A stretch of DNA of 64,000 nucleotides from Isoetes taiwanensis (taxonomy: Eukaryota; Streptophyta; Lycopodiopsida; Isoetales; Isoetaceae): contig JAJEKV010000002.1 of NCBI GenBank assembly GCA_021234155.1, positions 26,278,617 through 26,342,616 of the forward strand, given 5' to 3'. The notes beneath the pieces are model-generated. The model saw only the letters and a program-made list of their open reading frames with translations. It ran no database searches and was not told the origin of the DNA. Positions 36,031 through 47,439 of the stretch are shown here, one piece after another (position 1 is the stretch's first letter; each line of letters begins with the position of its first letter). The translations under genes were made by a program, and so were the position numbers.

Positions 36031-39000
36031 AGCCAGTAACCATTCTACCCAAACAAGAGGAGTTGGTGCGTAAAGGGATGGGAGAGTGGACCATGCTAAT
36101 TTTGTGTCTACTTCTGGGCCGACAATTAAGAAGAAAAAGTTTGTTGATAGCAAAGACTCTAGGGAAGTCAAAAAAATGTGAAGTCCATGGTAAGAAACCA
36201 AAGAGTTCATAGCGGAATTGTAGTGAAAAGGGTCACTACAGTCAATTGTAAGAAGGAGAAAAGCTCAAAGGATAGTGACACGGTAAGCAATAACAAATAA
36301 CTCTAAGGAGAGACAAGGCCAAGCATGTGCCACTTTTGATGCCAATATATCCCTGAATCTTGCAGCACGCCGCCATCCCTAAAGAAGGACCGGATTTTGG
36401 ACTCGTGAGCCACGATTCATCTTACCGAGATTCGTGATGTGTTTTCCGGAACTTGAACCTCGACCGAGGTGATGTGAAGATGGGTGATGGATATTCTTCC
36501 TATCACGTGAAAGGGCATTGTAGCTTTTCAATTATGTGGGACGATGTAGTTAGTAAGGTGAGGAATGTCATGTCTCAAGCCCCTGACATAATCTAATATC
36601 ATGTCCAATACCGTAATTTGATAAAGCAGCCATCACATTGTTCTCAAAATGGCAAAGCCTATCTGGTAGGGATCCGCTTGAAGAAATTGACGAAAAGTCT
36701 ACGTACTCATGGCACGCAGTGGGCGTTGCGGGAATGGCTTGTATATCTTTAATGGTTCGATTCATAAGACTAAACAAGGTCTAGTATGTGTCATTTGATT
36801 TGCCGAAAGCATCTATGGCATGTTCGCTTTTGGTCATGTTGGAGGCACTGCCAGAGCATGCTTTAGCCAAGAACAAGATGGTTGGTATTCCTCTCTAAAA
36901 TGTGTCAAGCTTGAGTGTGATGCATGACATCACTAAAGCAAACCTCAAATGACCTTTATATTTAGTAGGAGCGCCACAATGGTATCGTAGAGTTTATTTT
37001 CTTGGTTGACCAGAACTAGCACTAACCATGTCCCTCCGGAAGTAATCTAACGCACCTAATAGGGTGCTTAAATGAAAATTTCCACCGTGGAACCTCGAAA
37101 ATAGGGAAAAAAATTTCTCCTAGGTAGTGGGTCCGTGAAGAATAGGCTAGAGTTGTTAGATGAGAAAAAGAACGAGTCAAATAAACATTCTAGTAAAATT
37201 GGAGTGAAAATTATGAATCAAAGATCGATTTCACCTAAAATGGGTTGAAGAATCATGCCAATGTCAGAGACCCGGGTGAAAAATGGCAGAAATTCATAAT
37301 TAACACTTCAAACCATTAGCAAAAAAAAAAAATCAAATCTTAAGTAAATATTAATAATTAGGTATATTGGGCATTTAATAAGAGGGGCTAATTATTAGAC
37401 CTATTAATGGTAGGGGAATATTCCCTAGAGCATCTTCCTTTTAAATATCTTTTTGTCACCTCATTTTTCCCCAACCTTGCTCCAGATCTCTCTCTTGGTC
37501 GCCTTAACGCCATCGCCTTTCCTTAACCGTAAGACATGGCAAGGACCAAATGCACCATGAGAAAAGTTGGCCCAAAAGCGCGCAGCCGATGGCGGCAGCA
37601 AATGGAGGACACCGCGGAAGCGGTCCCAGAGCACCTCCATTTGAGGCAAGATGAGGAGTCGTCCTACTTCGACGACGAGATCTTCCATCGCCTTCCCGTG
37701 AGGAGCCCTGCATAGCTCCGCCTAAGAGAGACGCCAGCTAGACCGACGAGACTATCCACCATCCGCGACTTCTCCGCATACAAAGAGGGGAGACCAGTGA
37801 GCACCGAAGAGCAAATAGGATCAAAGGAAGAAGAAGCAGCTGCACTCCAGCAATAGCTTCAAATTTCTGCCAAGCAAGAAGAAGGGGAAGGGGAAGGGAA
37901 GGTGACAGAGTGGTCGGGAGGAGACTTTCGCGCCCTAAGAAAGGGAGAGGGAGGAGAAGAAGAAGTGGAGGAAGAGGGCTTAGGAGAGATAAGTTACAAA
38001 TCCGTGACAATTGAAGAACCTTGCCCACGGTAGGAGTGAAGAGAGGCATGAGGAGGAAGAGGAAGTTGAAGAAGAGGAAGAGGAAGTCGACGCTAGGGCT
38101 CCATCCCACCCCTCAACACCGTCCACTCCTACCCGGCGGCCCAAGCCACCGGGTTGTAGTCAAGAAGCAAAATGAAAGCGTGAATTCACCCTCCGCGTGA
38201 TCGCGGAATTCAAGCGCCATAAAGGTGTACCAAGAGTACCCACGGGCCGGAGTCGCGGGCACAATGAACGCATCGTAGCGTAACATACAAAAGTACGCTG
38301 GGGGGAGGTCAAGAACCAAAATTTAAGCCAATTCCACTCGACCGCATTCACGGGCTGAAGGTCCATCATGGACCAATTCAGGCACGCCGGGTATTTAGGG
38401 AGATTAGGCACTTTTCAACAATGTACTAATCTCCTATCAGGAAGGCTGCTCGAATCGGCTTCTTCGTGAAGTTATCTTGAAATTCTGAGGGATTATAGGT
38501 CACACCCCCACCACCCTGCCCCGCAGGAGGCGGTGAGGCGAGGGCTGATCCGGCTCTTTGAAGAAGGGAATCTTCAGCTTATCCACGCCAAGCTTAACCA
38601 TCATGCCCCCAAAGGACCTGCACTTGGCGCGGAGAATTCGCAAGGAGAGACCCTAAAGGCCTCAAGTTTTGTAAATAACTAAATATTAAAGTTTTCAGTG
38701 TAATTGACCTTTTTTTCCATATATATATAAGTTTCACTCTTTTCAGTAACTTGATTGCATTATGGTATGAAAATGTAATTAAGTAAGTTAGATTGTGGTA
38801 TAATTTTTTGTATAACGCTTAAAATGCTGGTAATAGGTTAAGTAACACAAGTTCCAAAGCCTGAGAGAATCAACTTTGGCTCAAAAATTGGCTTAAACGG
38901 GGTCAATCCGCCAAATCGACTGCGTTAAGAACCACTGAGGCGCGGTGTGCCTTGAACGAACTGGTACCATGATTTGGGGCAAAAGTGATTCAAACATTTG

Positions 39001-39657
39001 TGCTAAAACATAGTAAATTGCTTAGAATTTGCCTGGGAACCCAGTTTAGAAGTTAATTTCAGCAAAGAATCATCTAAAAATTGCAAGTTACGGCAAAGCG
39101 GTCAATTCGCAATAGAATGCGTCAAGATTCACGGCCCAGTATTCAGTTCGTGAAGGAATCCAATTACCTAAATTAGTACTTTTAGATGTCCATTTTGCTT
39201 GAAACAATATGCTAGCTAGATTAGAATTCATCCAAATAGACATGTTAGCATCTTACAACCCCTAGAAATGCTTAGTTACCTCCCAAATTGGCCAATCCGG
39301 TCAATTCACACAAATCGACCAAGCGTCGCAACGCAGTGCATTCATTCTTGGCCGATCCAAAGTTGACCCATTTTTGCCTGGATTGGCCAAATTTGACCCA
39401 ACAAACTGCCATGTAGTGTTTCTTGCCTTGTTTTGCTTAGATTTGCACTTCATGGTAGCTCATTTGGACATCCATAGCCTCAGAACAAAAGTCTATTCCA
39501 TCAAGAACCCTTGTACACAAAACCGGAGGCAACCCTAGTCTATAAAAAGGGGCCTCATTTGCCATTTTCCCTTCACCAAACTGCTCTTGCCATCTTAGGC
39601 GATTTCCTAAGCTTTCATCAATCTTTCCGAACCATTTTCTACACCTATCTCTGCTCA

Positions 39658-40709
39658 ATGGCGCCCAGTAGCTTTGTCCGATGGTATGATGCTGCCAACA
39701 ATATCCATGACTTTCCTGCTAAACAGGCCTTCCACGTGTTCGACCATCTCTTTGATCTCCACGCGACCTTGGCCATCATTTGCCAATATGACCAGCAGAT
39801 CCTACCCTGGGAAGTTAGCTTGCCGCCTAGGAGAGGGAAATGGGTATCCCTAGATTCGCTTAACCAAGCCTTAGGGGGAGGATCCAAGGGCAAGAACCAG
39901 CTGTGGGATAGGACAAGAGACATGCCTGACTACATGACTTGTAGAGCCCAAAGGCATAGATACCTCTCACACACGCAGCCCTCGCTCTATTCATGCAGTA
40001 TAAGGCAATCAACAAGGTGGGGGAGTCCTCGATCCAGCCTTTGGACCTGGCGCCACTCGACACACGAAGGGAGCAAAGCCAGATCCATGAGATCGAGTCA
40101 TCAGAGTACGTATACCATGGCATAACATCAGGGCCACCGGCACTGCAAATCGAGCAGGATTACGAGCAGCTAGGGGAAGAAAACTCAGGTTGGGAAAGGA
40201 GAGAGGCGACAAGGATGGAGAGGCGTATAGCGAGGCACGACGATGAAATTAGGCGGGCCTATGAACCACCAATCGGCATCACATCCCTCTCGCCAATAGT
40301 CGTCGATGGAGAGGAGTATATCTTGGCAAATGACATTCTCAACCTTCCATATTGCCAAGAAGAAGGGCTTAGAATCGACGAGCTCTTAGGCTTGATGGCA
40401 AAGGAGCAGCAAAGTGACTTCATCGACTACTCCTATCAGGAAATTCCAAGGGAGCTAGCAGAGCGACACTCTTACGCCAGAGAGACAGTGTCAGATATAG
40501 CTGCCTACAAGCAGATAAGGGAGATGTATCGTCAACAGGAACCAATCATCCCAGAGGAGGACTTTCAAGAAATCCAAAGCAGATTGTACAAGCTAGGAAG
40601 AGGCCCAAGCTCTAGCCGAACAGTTCATTCCAGGAGTATGAGGGAGGCATCCAGTAGCATCAACTTGGAGAGCGCAACCACCATGTGGAGAGATCATGAA
40701 GACCTCTTG
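39658..40709 (+). pseudogene. unrecognised ORF, 5' part, interrupted by the Gypsy element
   Basis: Not recognised. Starting at the ATG at 39658, one frame runs ~100 codons (WYDAANNIHDFPAKQAFHVF, LPPRRGKWVSLDSLNQ). After a frameshift near 39900-39990 the next frame runs unbroken from 39993 to the insertion at 40710. It is charged and helix-rich, with RREATRMERRIARHDDEIRR at about two-thirds of its length, then DDI/LNLPYCQEEGLRIDELLGLMA, and a Ser/Arg-rich tail. The Gypsy insertion falls after codon TTG (40707-40709). The same frame resumes at 57112 and ends at 57543, giving about 490 residues in all. The nearby orphan primer site (36980) and polypurine tract (57655) suggest a gag-like ORF of a larger non-autonomous LTR element, but no gag domain or zinc knuckle is visible. 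Confidence 0.55.
40705..40709. other. target-site duplication of the Gypsy element (left)
   Basis: TCTTG, repeated at 57107-57111 directly after the 3' LTR. Confidence 0.9.
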
Positions 40710-42620
40710 TGTTGCCCCTTGAAGTGGCAACATGAAGAAGAGATGAAGATATGAAGAAAATTCTAAGTATTGGAGGAGCTATTAAGGAAAAGTATCAGGG
40801 GGAAGAGAATCTAGGCCAGGTGAGTACCCACCCAAATCCTCTAGCCAAAACTAGCCATCCTTGATTTTTCCCAAATTTTTTGAGCCTATCTCCTATTTTT
40901 TTTTCTTGAATTTCCCCATCGCTAGCCAAATATGCTTCTAAAGATGCCTAAAAATCCAAAAATGCCAAAAATCTATACCTTTGCCAAGTGGCATCCTAGT
41001 CATCATCCTAAAGTGCCAAAATGTCAAAAGTCAAGTGAAAGTCAAAATGGAAAGCCAAAAGGCACACTTTCTAAAAAATACCCTTGCCACGTCATCAAGA
41101 GTCAAAATGCCACCTAGGATGGCCACCTTGTTCAAAAAAATGCTTTGTCATCCAACTTTGGTTATATCTTTTGCCACTTGGGCCAAAATCATGCCACCTC
41201 ATCAAAAAATATCAAGGGGCATTTAAAATCTCGAAAATTCACTTAGGCAAAAGCCATGTTTGACTTTTTGCCACATCATCCTTCACTATGCCAAGTCATC
41301 ATTTCATCATGTCACCATCCATTACCCAAATCACCATTGATTCACCTTTTTAGCCAAAAAATCAAAGTGCCATTTTTCAAAAATTTGACCACATCATCTT
41401 GTAGCCCCAATGAAAATATGCCACCGCACAAAAAACTTCCAAAAAGACCCTATATAGACCTTTAAATTCCACTTCTTGGGAATCGTGCCCTTTGAAAAAA
41501 TATAAAAAAATTGTCCTATTCTACCCCACGACCTAGATTCCTTTCCGGCCAATCACCCCCCTCCACGTGGCTCACCCGAAGTGTGGGGTGGTGGAGGTAC
41601 CGAATCCCACGGGCAAGACACGTCAATTTAAAAAGTTTATGTGGATTGGGCTATATATCCCCGGTCTGACTTTTTCGATTTTGGCACATGGGATATATCC
41701 ATTGAAGAAAATTACGCCAAGATCCATTAGGGTTCTATGATTCTCGGCCTCCCGCGCAATTTGAGTGATGCAGAGCAGTTACTTTGATCATAACCCGACT
41801 TTTTGGAACCAATCAATCATGAAGAAGATGCTGGATTAATAGAGATCATGCCAAGAACAGTATTGCCTATTTTTGGGAAAAAAGAGTTCAGAGCCATATG
41901 CGTGACAAAATTGGAGCTCTAACTACCCCGACATTGTGTCTATAAAGACGATCAGAAGCGTATTCTATATAGCAGAGAGGAGATTTTTGATTAGAAACCC
42001 GCCCTTGTTCTTGAAAGCCAAGATTCTCGGAGTTCGATACAAATTCTATTTCCCCGTGATCGAATGGATTACCCGACGGCGTGTATTATGTTCCTAAGAT
42101 AATCCGAGAAAAGTTTTTCTTGAGCAATTCATGGTGTTTCCCCTTTCTTCAATCGATTTACGTTTTTTTTTTTCAAAAAAATTAGGGTTTTCCCATTTTT
42201 TTTTGTCAGTCCATTTAAGGCAAACTTTGCCACGAATTCCCCATCAATCTTTATCAACAAATGAGTTGAAATCAATTCAAGTTATCGATATTATCTAGAT
42301 TTAGCTAAATTGATAGCTATTACGCGAGAATTTGTTCAAAAATTCATCTCGCATTCAAAGGAAGTTTGTCCATCCCCAAGTTTTTCTTCAATCATTTTCA
42401 CTACTTTGTTGCGAGAAAAAATCCTACCATACACCCGCATTCACATATCACCTCATTTCCTCACATTTGCACCTCTTTTCTCATCTTTTCACATCCCCTC
42501 ACCACATCTTTGGCTCTCTGCACCCTAAACACGAGAATTTGGCAAGTATCTTTTAGGAAATCCCACAATTTAGAGATTTGTGCATCACAGCTTTTTGCAA
42601 GGATTACATGAAAGACAACA
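40710..42620 (+). repeat. 5' LTR of the Gypsy element
   Basis: 1911 bp, from TGTTGCCCCTTGAAGTGG to GAAAGACAACA. A TATAAAG promoter element is at 41941. It matches 55221-57106 along its whole length with short indels. Confidence 0.92.
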
Positions 42621-42625
42621 TCTTT

Positions 42626-42643
42626 TGGAGGTCCCACCGGATT
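42626..42643 (+). other. candidate primer-binding site of the Gypsy element
   Basis: TGGAGGTCCCACCGGATT starts 5 nt after the LTR. It has the TGG start and looks like the complement of a tRNA acceptor/T-stem 3' end. I cannot assign the tRNA. Confidence 0.5.
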
Positions 42644-42678
42644 CTCTAAAAACTCTTGCAAAAAACTTGAGAGCCCTC

Positions 42679-43800
42679 ATGGTGAGGCACCCAAGGAAGA
42701 CTGGGTACAGATATGGATGGTGATGGAGAGCCTAGCCACTGAAGATATGCCTTTGGAGCCCAGGGTTGGCGGCGGCTGGCCCAGCCTTGGCCCGGCAGCC
42801 TCCTCTAGGCAACTATGCCGACCCTATCTTCGGGTTGGAGACGCCTTCACGACCCCTTTATGACGAAAAGAAACCCTTGAGGTATTTCTAAACTCATTTG
42901 ATGATTATTTTAGGAATCATGCTCCTAGAGGTATGACTAAGTTGGAATTGTTCAAGCTTTCTTTATCTGATGACCTTGCTACTAAATGGTTTAACACTCA
43001 AAGAAAGATTTATGGTGTTCACACATTTGAAGAGATGAGGAGCAGATTCATTGATAGGTTTGGCGAATCATGACTCAAAACTTTGCTTCAAAAGAATGCA
43101 TTCTCTTTCTATTAGAAGTGATGAAAGCATAGAAGCTTATGTTGATAGATTTGGAGAGCATGTGATAAAGTGTGAGTCAAAGGGTGTTGATAATCCTCCT
43201 TTGCATTTGATTACTGCTTTCTTGCATGGTTTGAAGTTCAGACCTCCTGTTTACAAGAAGTTAATGAAGATACATCAACAACAACGTTTTGAGACATTAC
43301 CAAGGGTATTTTCCAAAGCAATTGAGATCAGCAGGCTAAGGGCTGCATTTTCTACTTTTGAGCACGTTGATCTTGATTATTTCAATGATTTAGAGACTAA
43401 CTATGAACCTGTGTATGCTGATGAAGAAGAAAAATTCTTTTGAAGAAGATATGAGAGAAGAGATTTCTAAGTTGCAAGCTACTAACCTCAAAATTGCAAC
43501 TGAACATGCCAGGACTGCAGAGACACTTATGGAGGTTACCAAGCAACTCTCTGAGCTCAAGAAGGCTCCAGCACCCAGAGATGAGGCATCCGACTTCAAG
43601 TCTTCAGATTCTACACAAAGTAGAAAGCATTGTACCTACTGTAAGAAGCCAGGCCATTCAGAAAGTAATTGCTGGTCCAAGCCTTGCCCAAGATGTGATA
43701 AAAAGGGCCACACTGGTAAGGAGTGCCCTGTTTGTTCATATTGTAAAGAAACAGGCCATTATGAAGAAGACAGTGCAAGATCAAAGAGTATATGTTGAAA
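42679..43800 (+). pseudogene. Gypsy gag with three CCHC knuckles
   Basis: Capsid/nucleocapsid protein of the element. A retrotransposon gag domain is split by two frame changes: 42860-43070 (LELFKLSLSDDLATKWF, EEMRSRFIDRFG) and 43051-43443 (SIEAYVDRFGEHVIKC, FLHGLKFRPPVYKKL). From 43403 to 43798 come a coiled-coil segment and three zinc knuckles: CTYCKKPGHSESNC, CPRCDKKGHTGKEC and a damaged third starting CSYCKETGH. The domain order is normal for the family; three knuckles are more than the usual one or two. Confidence 0.8.
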
Positions 43801-43999
43801 GATAAAGGTAAGATCTGTAGATGCATCCTCTTCTCATCTTTGTTTCTCGATTCTGATGAAGGAGGTGATGAACCGAAGAAGAAGAGGTCTTGGCATTTGG
43901 GTACTCCTATAGCCTAAGATCCAGGACCTCAGAAAGCCAACATGCCTAGAAATAGCATAGCTCCTCCGCCCTCTGTGGTTCTGAGCCGTTTCACTTCAA

Positions 44000-44420
44000 A
44001 ATGACAGGGCTGTTTGTGTTAGGTGAAGTTGACCAGGTGTTGAAGTCTACTAGAGTCACCCTAGATGTTTTGACCTTGTTAAGAATAGCACCTTCCTATA
44101 GAGGCGTGTCAAAACACTTATAGAGGAGAATTCAGAACCTACTATCCACAACATCTCTAGAGTTGGGAAAGACCACAGTATATTCTCATGTGAAGCTCAA
44201 GTCGAAGGTAAAACACTCTCTAAAGTCATCTTGGATGGAGGCTCGGTATAAAAATATCATGCCTTTACATATTATGGACTCTTTAGAGTTAAAAATCACT
44301 TACAGCGACACCAATTATTCGAAATCTTTTGCTAATGAGGTGTGTACAACCAAAAGGAGTCGTTAATGATGTCTTGACAGATGTAGGGGCATCAAGATGA
44401 CCACGGACTTTGTTGTAGTA
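44000..44420 (+). pseudogene. Gypsy aspartic protease
   Basis: The retropepsin that would cut the polyprotein. The active-site stretch reads VILDGGS near 44225-44245 (the D-[ST]-G position is DGG here), followed by IMPLHIMDSL. The frame changes inside the motif, so the protein is broken. It lies between gag and the first RNase H, as expected. Confidence 0.6.
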
Positions 44421-44689
44421 CGATTTCCTTCTCGATTGGCAGCTATGACCTTCTTTTGGGCGAGAAAATGGCTCAAGGTGGTTTTACGCAAAGCCAGATT
44501 GGGGAGGAGGTAAATGCACAATAACAGATGGTAAGCAAGAAGTCACACTCTACAACCGTGAAGGTAAACTCCAAGAAGAATTTGCCTTTTTAATTGATGA
44601 TGCACTAATCTATAAAGATGTAGGTGTGTACAACATCTATGTAGATCCCCTTTTGGAAGAAGAAGAGCAAAAACTTGATGAGCATACTC

Positions 44690-44995
44690 ATACATTGTTC
44701 TTTGATGGCGGTTATAGCAGCACATGTTTTGCTGCCATCATTAAAAGCCCGTGAGGCTTTGACAAAGGGCCAAAACAACAAAGAAGAATTCACAAAAATA
44801 TAACCTCTAATGAGGCGGAGTATCAAGCTTTGATTGCAGGTCTCCGTGAAGCTTACATGATGGGAATCAAGAAGTTGAATATAAAGGAGACTCTCAGCTC
44901 GTGTGCAATCAAGTCCAAGAGGTATACCAAACCAAGCATTCAAGGTTAGTACAACTTAAAGAAGAGGTTTTGGGACTATTAGACAAATTTGAGGC
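44690..44995 (+). pseudogene. extra RNase H (archaeal-like) upstream of RT
   Basis: RNase H degrades RNA in RNA-DNA hybrids during reverse transcription. The three acidic catalytic regions are visible in order: FFDGG (44704), NEAEYQALIAGLR (about 44809) and GDSQLV (about 44885, in a neighbouring frame). The NEAEY...ALIAGL and GDSQLV pattern is that of archaeal/plant-type RNase HI, unlike the retroviral-type domain that follows the RT at 52490. One stop and one frameshift interrupt it. Finding this domain between protease and RT is unusual; in the plant Tat lineage the extra RNase H is known after the RT-RNase H module. Confidence 0.7.
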
Positions 44996-45249
44996 TGGAC
45001 TATAGAGCATATCCTAGGCATTTGAATAATGAAGTAGACAAAGGCTAGCTAAAGGTACCATCTTTTGGATTTTTTAGCTGAAGGAGCCTTTCGGGAAGAA
45101 GAGTTGAACCTCTCACGCATTCTTGTCCAATTCTAACTATAGGGATAGAGGAGGCAAGCAGAGAGCAAGTCATTTGTATCCAAAAGAATGGCCAAACTAG
45201 AACCCTGAAAGTTGGTCCAAAAGCTCCTGAGCCTTGCTTTAACTCATTT

Positions 45250-46866
45250 CCTATGCTGTGTCAAGAATTCTCGGATGTCTTTGCTTGGGATTACTCTGAA
45301 CTAAAAGGAATTCCCCCCTCTAAAGCAAAATTTGAAATAAAAGTAAAAGATGGCTCTGATCCTGTTCAACAGAAATTAAGGAGGATAAATTCTGTCTTGC
45401 TGCCACTTATCTATGAAGAATTAAAAACTATGGAGAGTTCTAAGCTGATATGTGAGACATTGGAACCTGAGTGGTTGTCTTGCATTGTGCCAGTCAGGGT
45501 AGCCCTTAAGCTCGAAATATCGCCAAAAGGCTATTTTTTTGGACATTTGCATTTTTTTTCACTATTGATGAGTAGGATCAATTAGGAGTGGTGCTAATAA
45601 AATATCGCCACCTTGTCTACGAAATTTTCTCCCTCCACTCATAAGTTAGCCTACATTACTAAATGACGGATTCTTGGATTCGCCTTCATGTGAATTTTAT
45701 TCTTGGTAATTATTCTAAAATCGCCCCTTAACCCCCTAAAATCATGTAAAATTAATGCAAATTCTATTCTTGGTGAGTTTTTTAGAAGTGCCGTTTACCT
45801 CCAAGGAAAAAAAAAGGGAAAGGGAAAAAACCATGCATGTTATATGGATTTCATGATCCGGTTCCAACATCCAGGTATGCAATACTAGAGTATTTTTGCT
45901 TTTGGTCTGTTGTTTATCCAATCTTAAAAAGATGACTGAAATCAAATCGGTTTGTGCTTGCCCACCATAATATGCAATCATGCCTCGGCTAAGTTTGTGT
46001 ACTTGTTGTTGTTTAGCCCTTAGTATGGAGCTATTGAGATTTACAATCATATGCCAATGTCTGGTAATATGTATATTCATTATGTGAGCATTACGCTTAC
46101 AACTGTATACGGACATAACAAATATATATTGTAGACCCAAATTTTACTCGAGAAAAAAGTATATATTCCATCGCTTGATGGATGAAAGATTCGCCAAGGT
46201 TGCTACAACTCAAATTGAAGCCCAAAGCAAAATCGCCAACATAACTAATCAAAAAAAGCTAAGATTCGCCTCACATTCTAAATTACACCTATACAAATTT
46301 GGGCTTAAGGGCTACCCTGGTGCCAGTCAAGAAGAGAAGTGGCCAACTTAGAATTTGTATTGATTATAGAGATATCAATAAGGTTACAATCAAAGACTGC
46401 TATCCCCTACCGTTTCTAGAAGAAGTTTTGCATACCATGAGTGGAAAAGAAGTCTATTCTCTTATGGATGGCTTCTCTGGTTTCAACCAAATAGAAGTTG
46501 ATCCTTTATCACAGCCAAAAACTGCCTTCATTACACCTTGGGGAACTTATATGATGCTAAGAATGCCATTTGGCTTGAAAAATGCCCCTGCAACCTTTCA
46601 GAGGGCAATGAACAATATTTTTGAGTCATTATCTCCCCAAGATTTGGGGGCTTTTCGGATGATTTGACTCACGGCCACCTCTTTGGAAGATCATCTCAAA
46701 ACAATCTCTAATATGTTTTCTTTGTGCGAGATCCAAAGGGTGTGAACTTAAATCCAAAGAAGTGTTTGTTTTTTACCGACAAAGGTGTCTTTGTTAGGCC
46801 ATCGGATATCGAGGAAGGAGTTGATTCTTTGCGGACACAAGGCGGCAAAGTAGTTCTCGACCTCCC
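45250..46866 (+). pseudogene. Gypsy reverse transcriptase, split by a hAT element
   Basis: Copies element RNA into DNA. The first part (45253-45494) has FSDVFAWDYSELKGIP and ends in IVPV; the second part resumes at 46328 in the same frame with KKRSGQLRICIDYRDIN, YSLMDGFSGFNQI and TPWGTYMMLRMPFGLKNAPATFQRAMN. The catalytic DD pair follows near 46650 in a shifted frame (FSDDLT). The thumb/connection part is cut at 46866 by the Copia insertion and resumes at 52229 (LKRIKGFVGTLQGLRIYIPNF). Removing the hAT element and one target copy restores the frame, so that insertion is secondary. Confidence 0.88.
45495..46319. mobile_element. non-autonomous hAT-like element, 825 bp
   Basis: Perfect 17-bp terminal inverted repeats (CAGGGTAGCCCTTAAGC) and a perfect 8-bp target duplication GTGCCAGT (45487-45494 and 46320-46327); both the CAGGG start and the 8-bp duplication are typical of hAT transposons. 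It lies in the Gypsy RT. Inside, the word TCGCC preceded by A/T recurs at least seven times, all in the same orientation and mostly near the ends, like subterminal transposase-binding repeats. No transposase is encoded. Confidence 0.92.
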
Positions 46867-47386
46867 CATTAAAATTATGTGTCATGTGATATTCGAGCAT
46901 ATAAGGGGATTAGTGACCACATCTTGGCTCCCCTAGGCTAATGAGGATTCATACAAGCATTCATGAGAAGCGGTGGCGGTGAATGCAAGAAAAAAATATA
47001 AAGTCGAAAAGTGGTGGGCGGGTACTACCCGGACGTTGCTACTGGCCGAGAAAATCGTGATACCCTTGCCCGCCACTTAGGGTTTTGATTGGTCAAGCGG
47101 GTCAAAGTCAATGACTTTGGCAATTGGGAACTTAAGGACAATGAGGGGGCATCCTATTATTTAGGTAAGTTGGAAAACTTTCTATAGGAAGGGGCATGCG
47201 ATTTGACATGTGGATATATCCAGGTTGATAAGAAAATATATATATATATGAATGAATGTGATATAGAACATAAGGAGTCGAAAGTCTGAGATAAAGGTGT
47301 GTGTATGCAGCTTTTAGGAGCGGGTGGGTTTGAAGGAGGCAGAGACTTGGCATACTTGGGTTCAAACCCCAAGCTCGATTCTAACA
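46867..47386 (+). repeat. 5' LTR of the nested Copia element
   Basis: 520 bp. It begins CATTAAAATT where the 3' LTR has TGTTAAAATT, and ends CTAACA. A TATATATATA promoter element is near 47238. A T-arm-like hairpin CTTGGGTTCAAACCCCAAG is at about 47355-47373. Confidence 0.92.
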
Positions 47387-47387
47387 T

Positions 47388-47398
47388 TGGTATCGAGC
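47388..47398 (+). other. primer-binding site, tRNA-iMet (one base short)
   Basis: TGGTATCGAGC, one nucleotide shorter than TGGTATCAGAGC, just after the 5' LTR. Confidence 0.85.
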
Positions 47399-47439
47399 TA
47401 ACTAGTTCACCTTACTGTGATAATGACAACCCGATTCGG

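Larger units (their letters stand above)
25791..41637. repeat. large direct duplication, unit B (~15.8 kb)
   Basis: Second copy of 10355-25785. Counterparts in order: phosphatase fragment (25792), left dispersed repeat (26415-26875), hairpin array (28780-29125), pyrimidine tract (31020-31280), exon-like segments (32905-33630), relic repeat (33775-34480), Copia LTR and gag (34828-36030), orphan primer site (36980), GC-rich leader (37550-38400), unrecognised ORF (39658) and Gypsy LTR (40710). In B the Gypsy LTR continues into the full element. Confidence 0.85.

Noticed and set aside
47355-47375. tRNA gene
   Set aside because: Only a T-arm-like hairpin is present; acceptor, D and anticodon arms are missing and it lies within an LTR.
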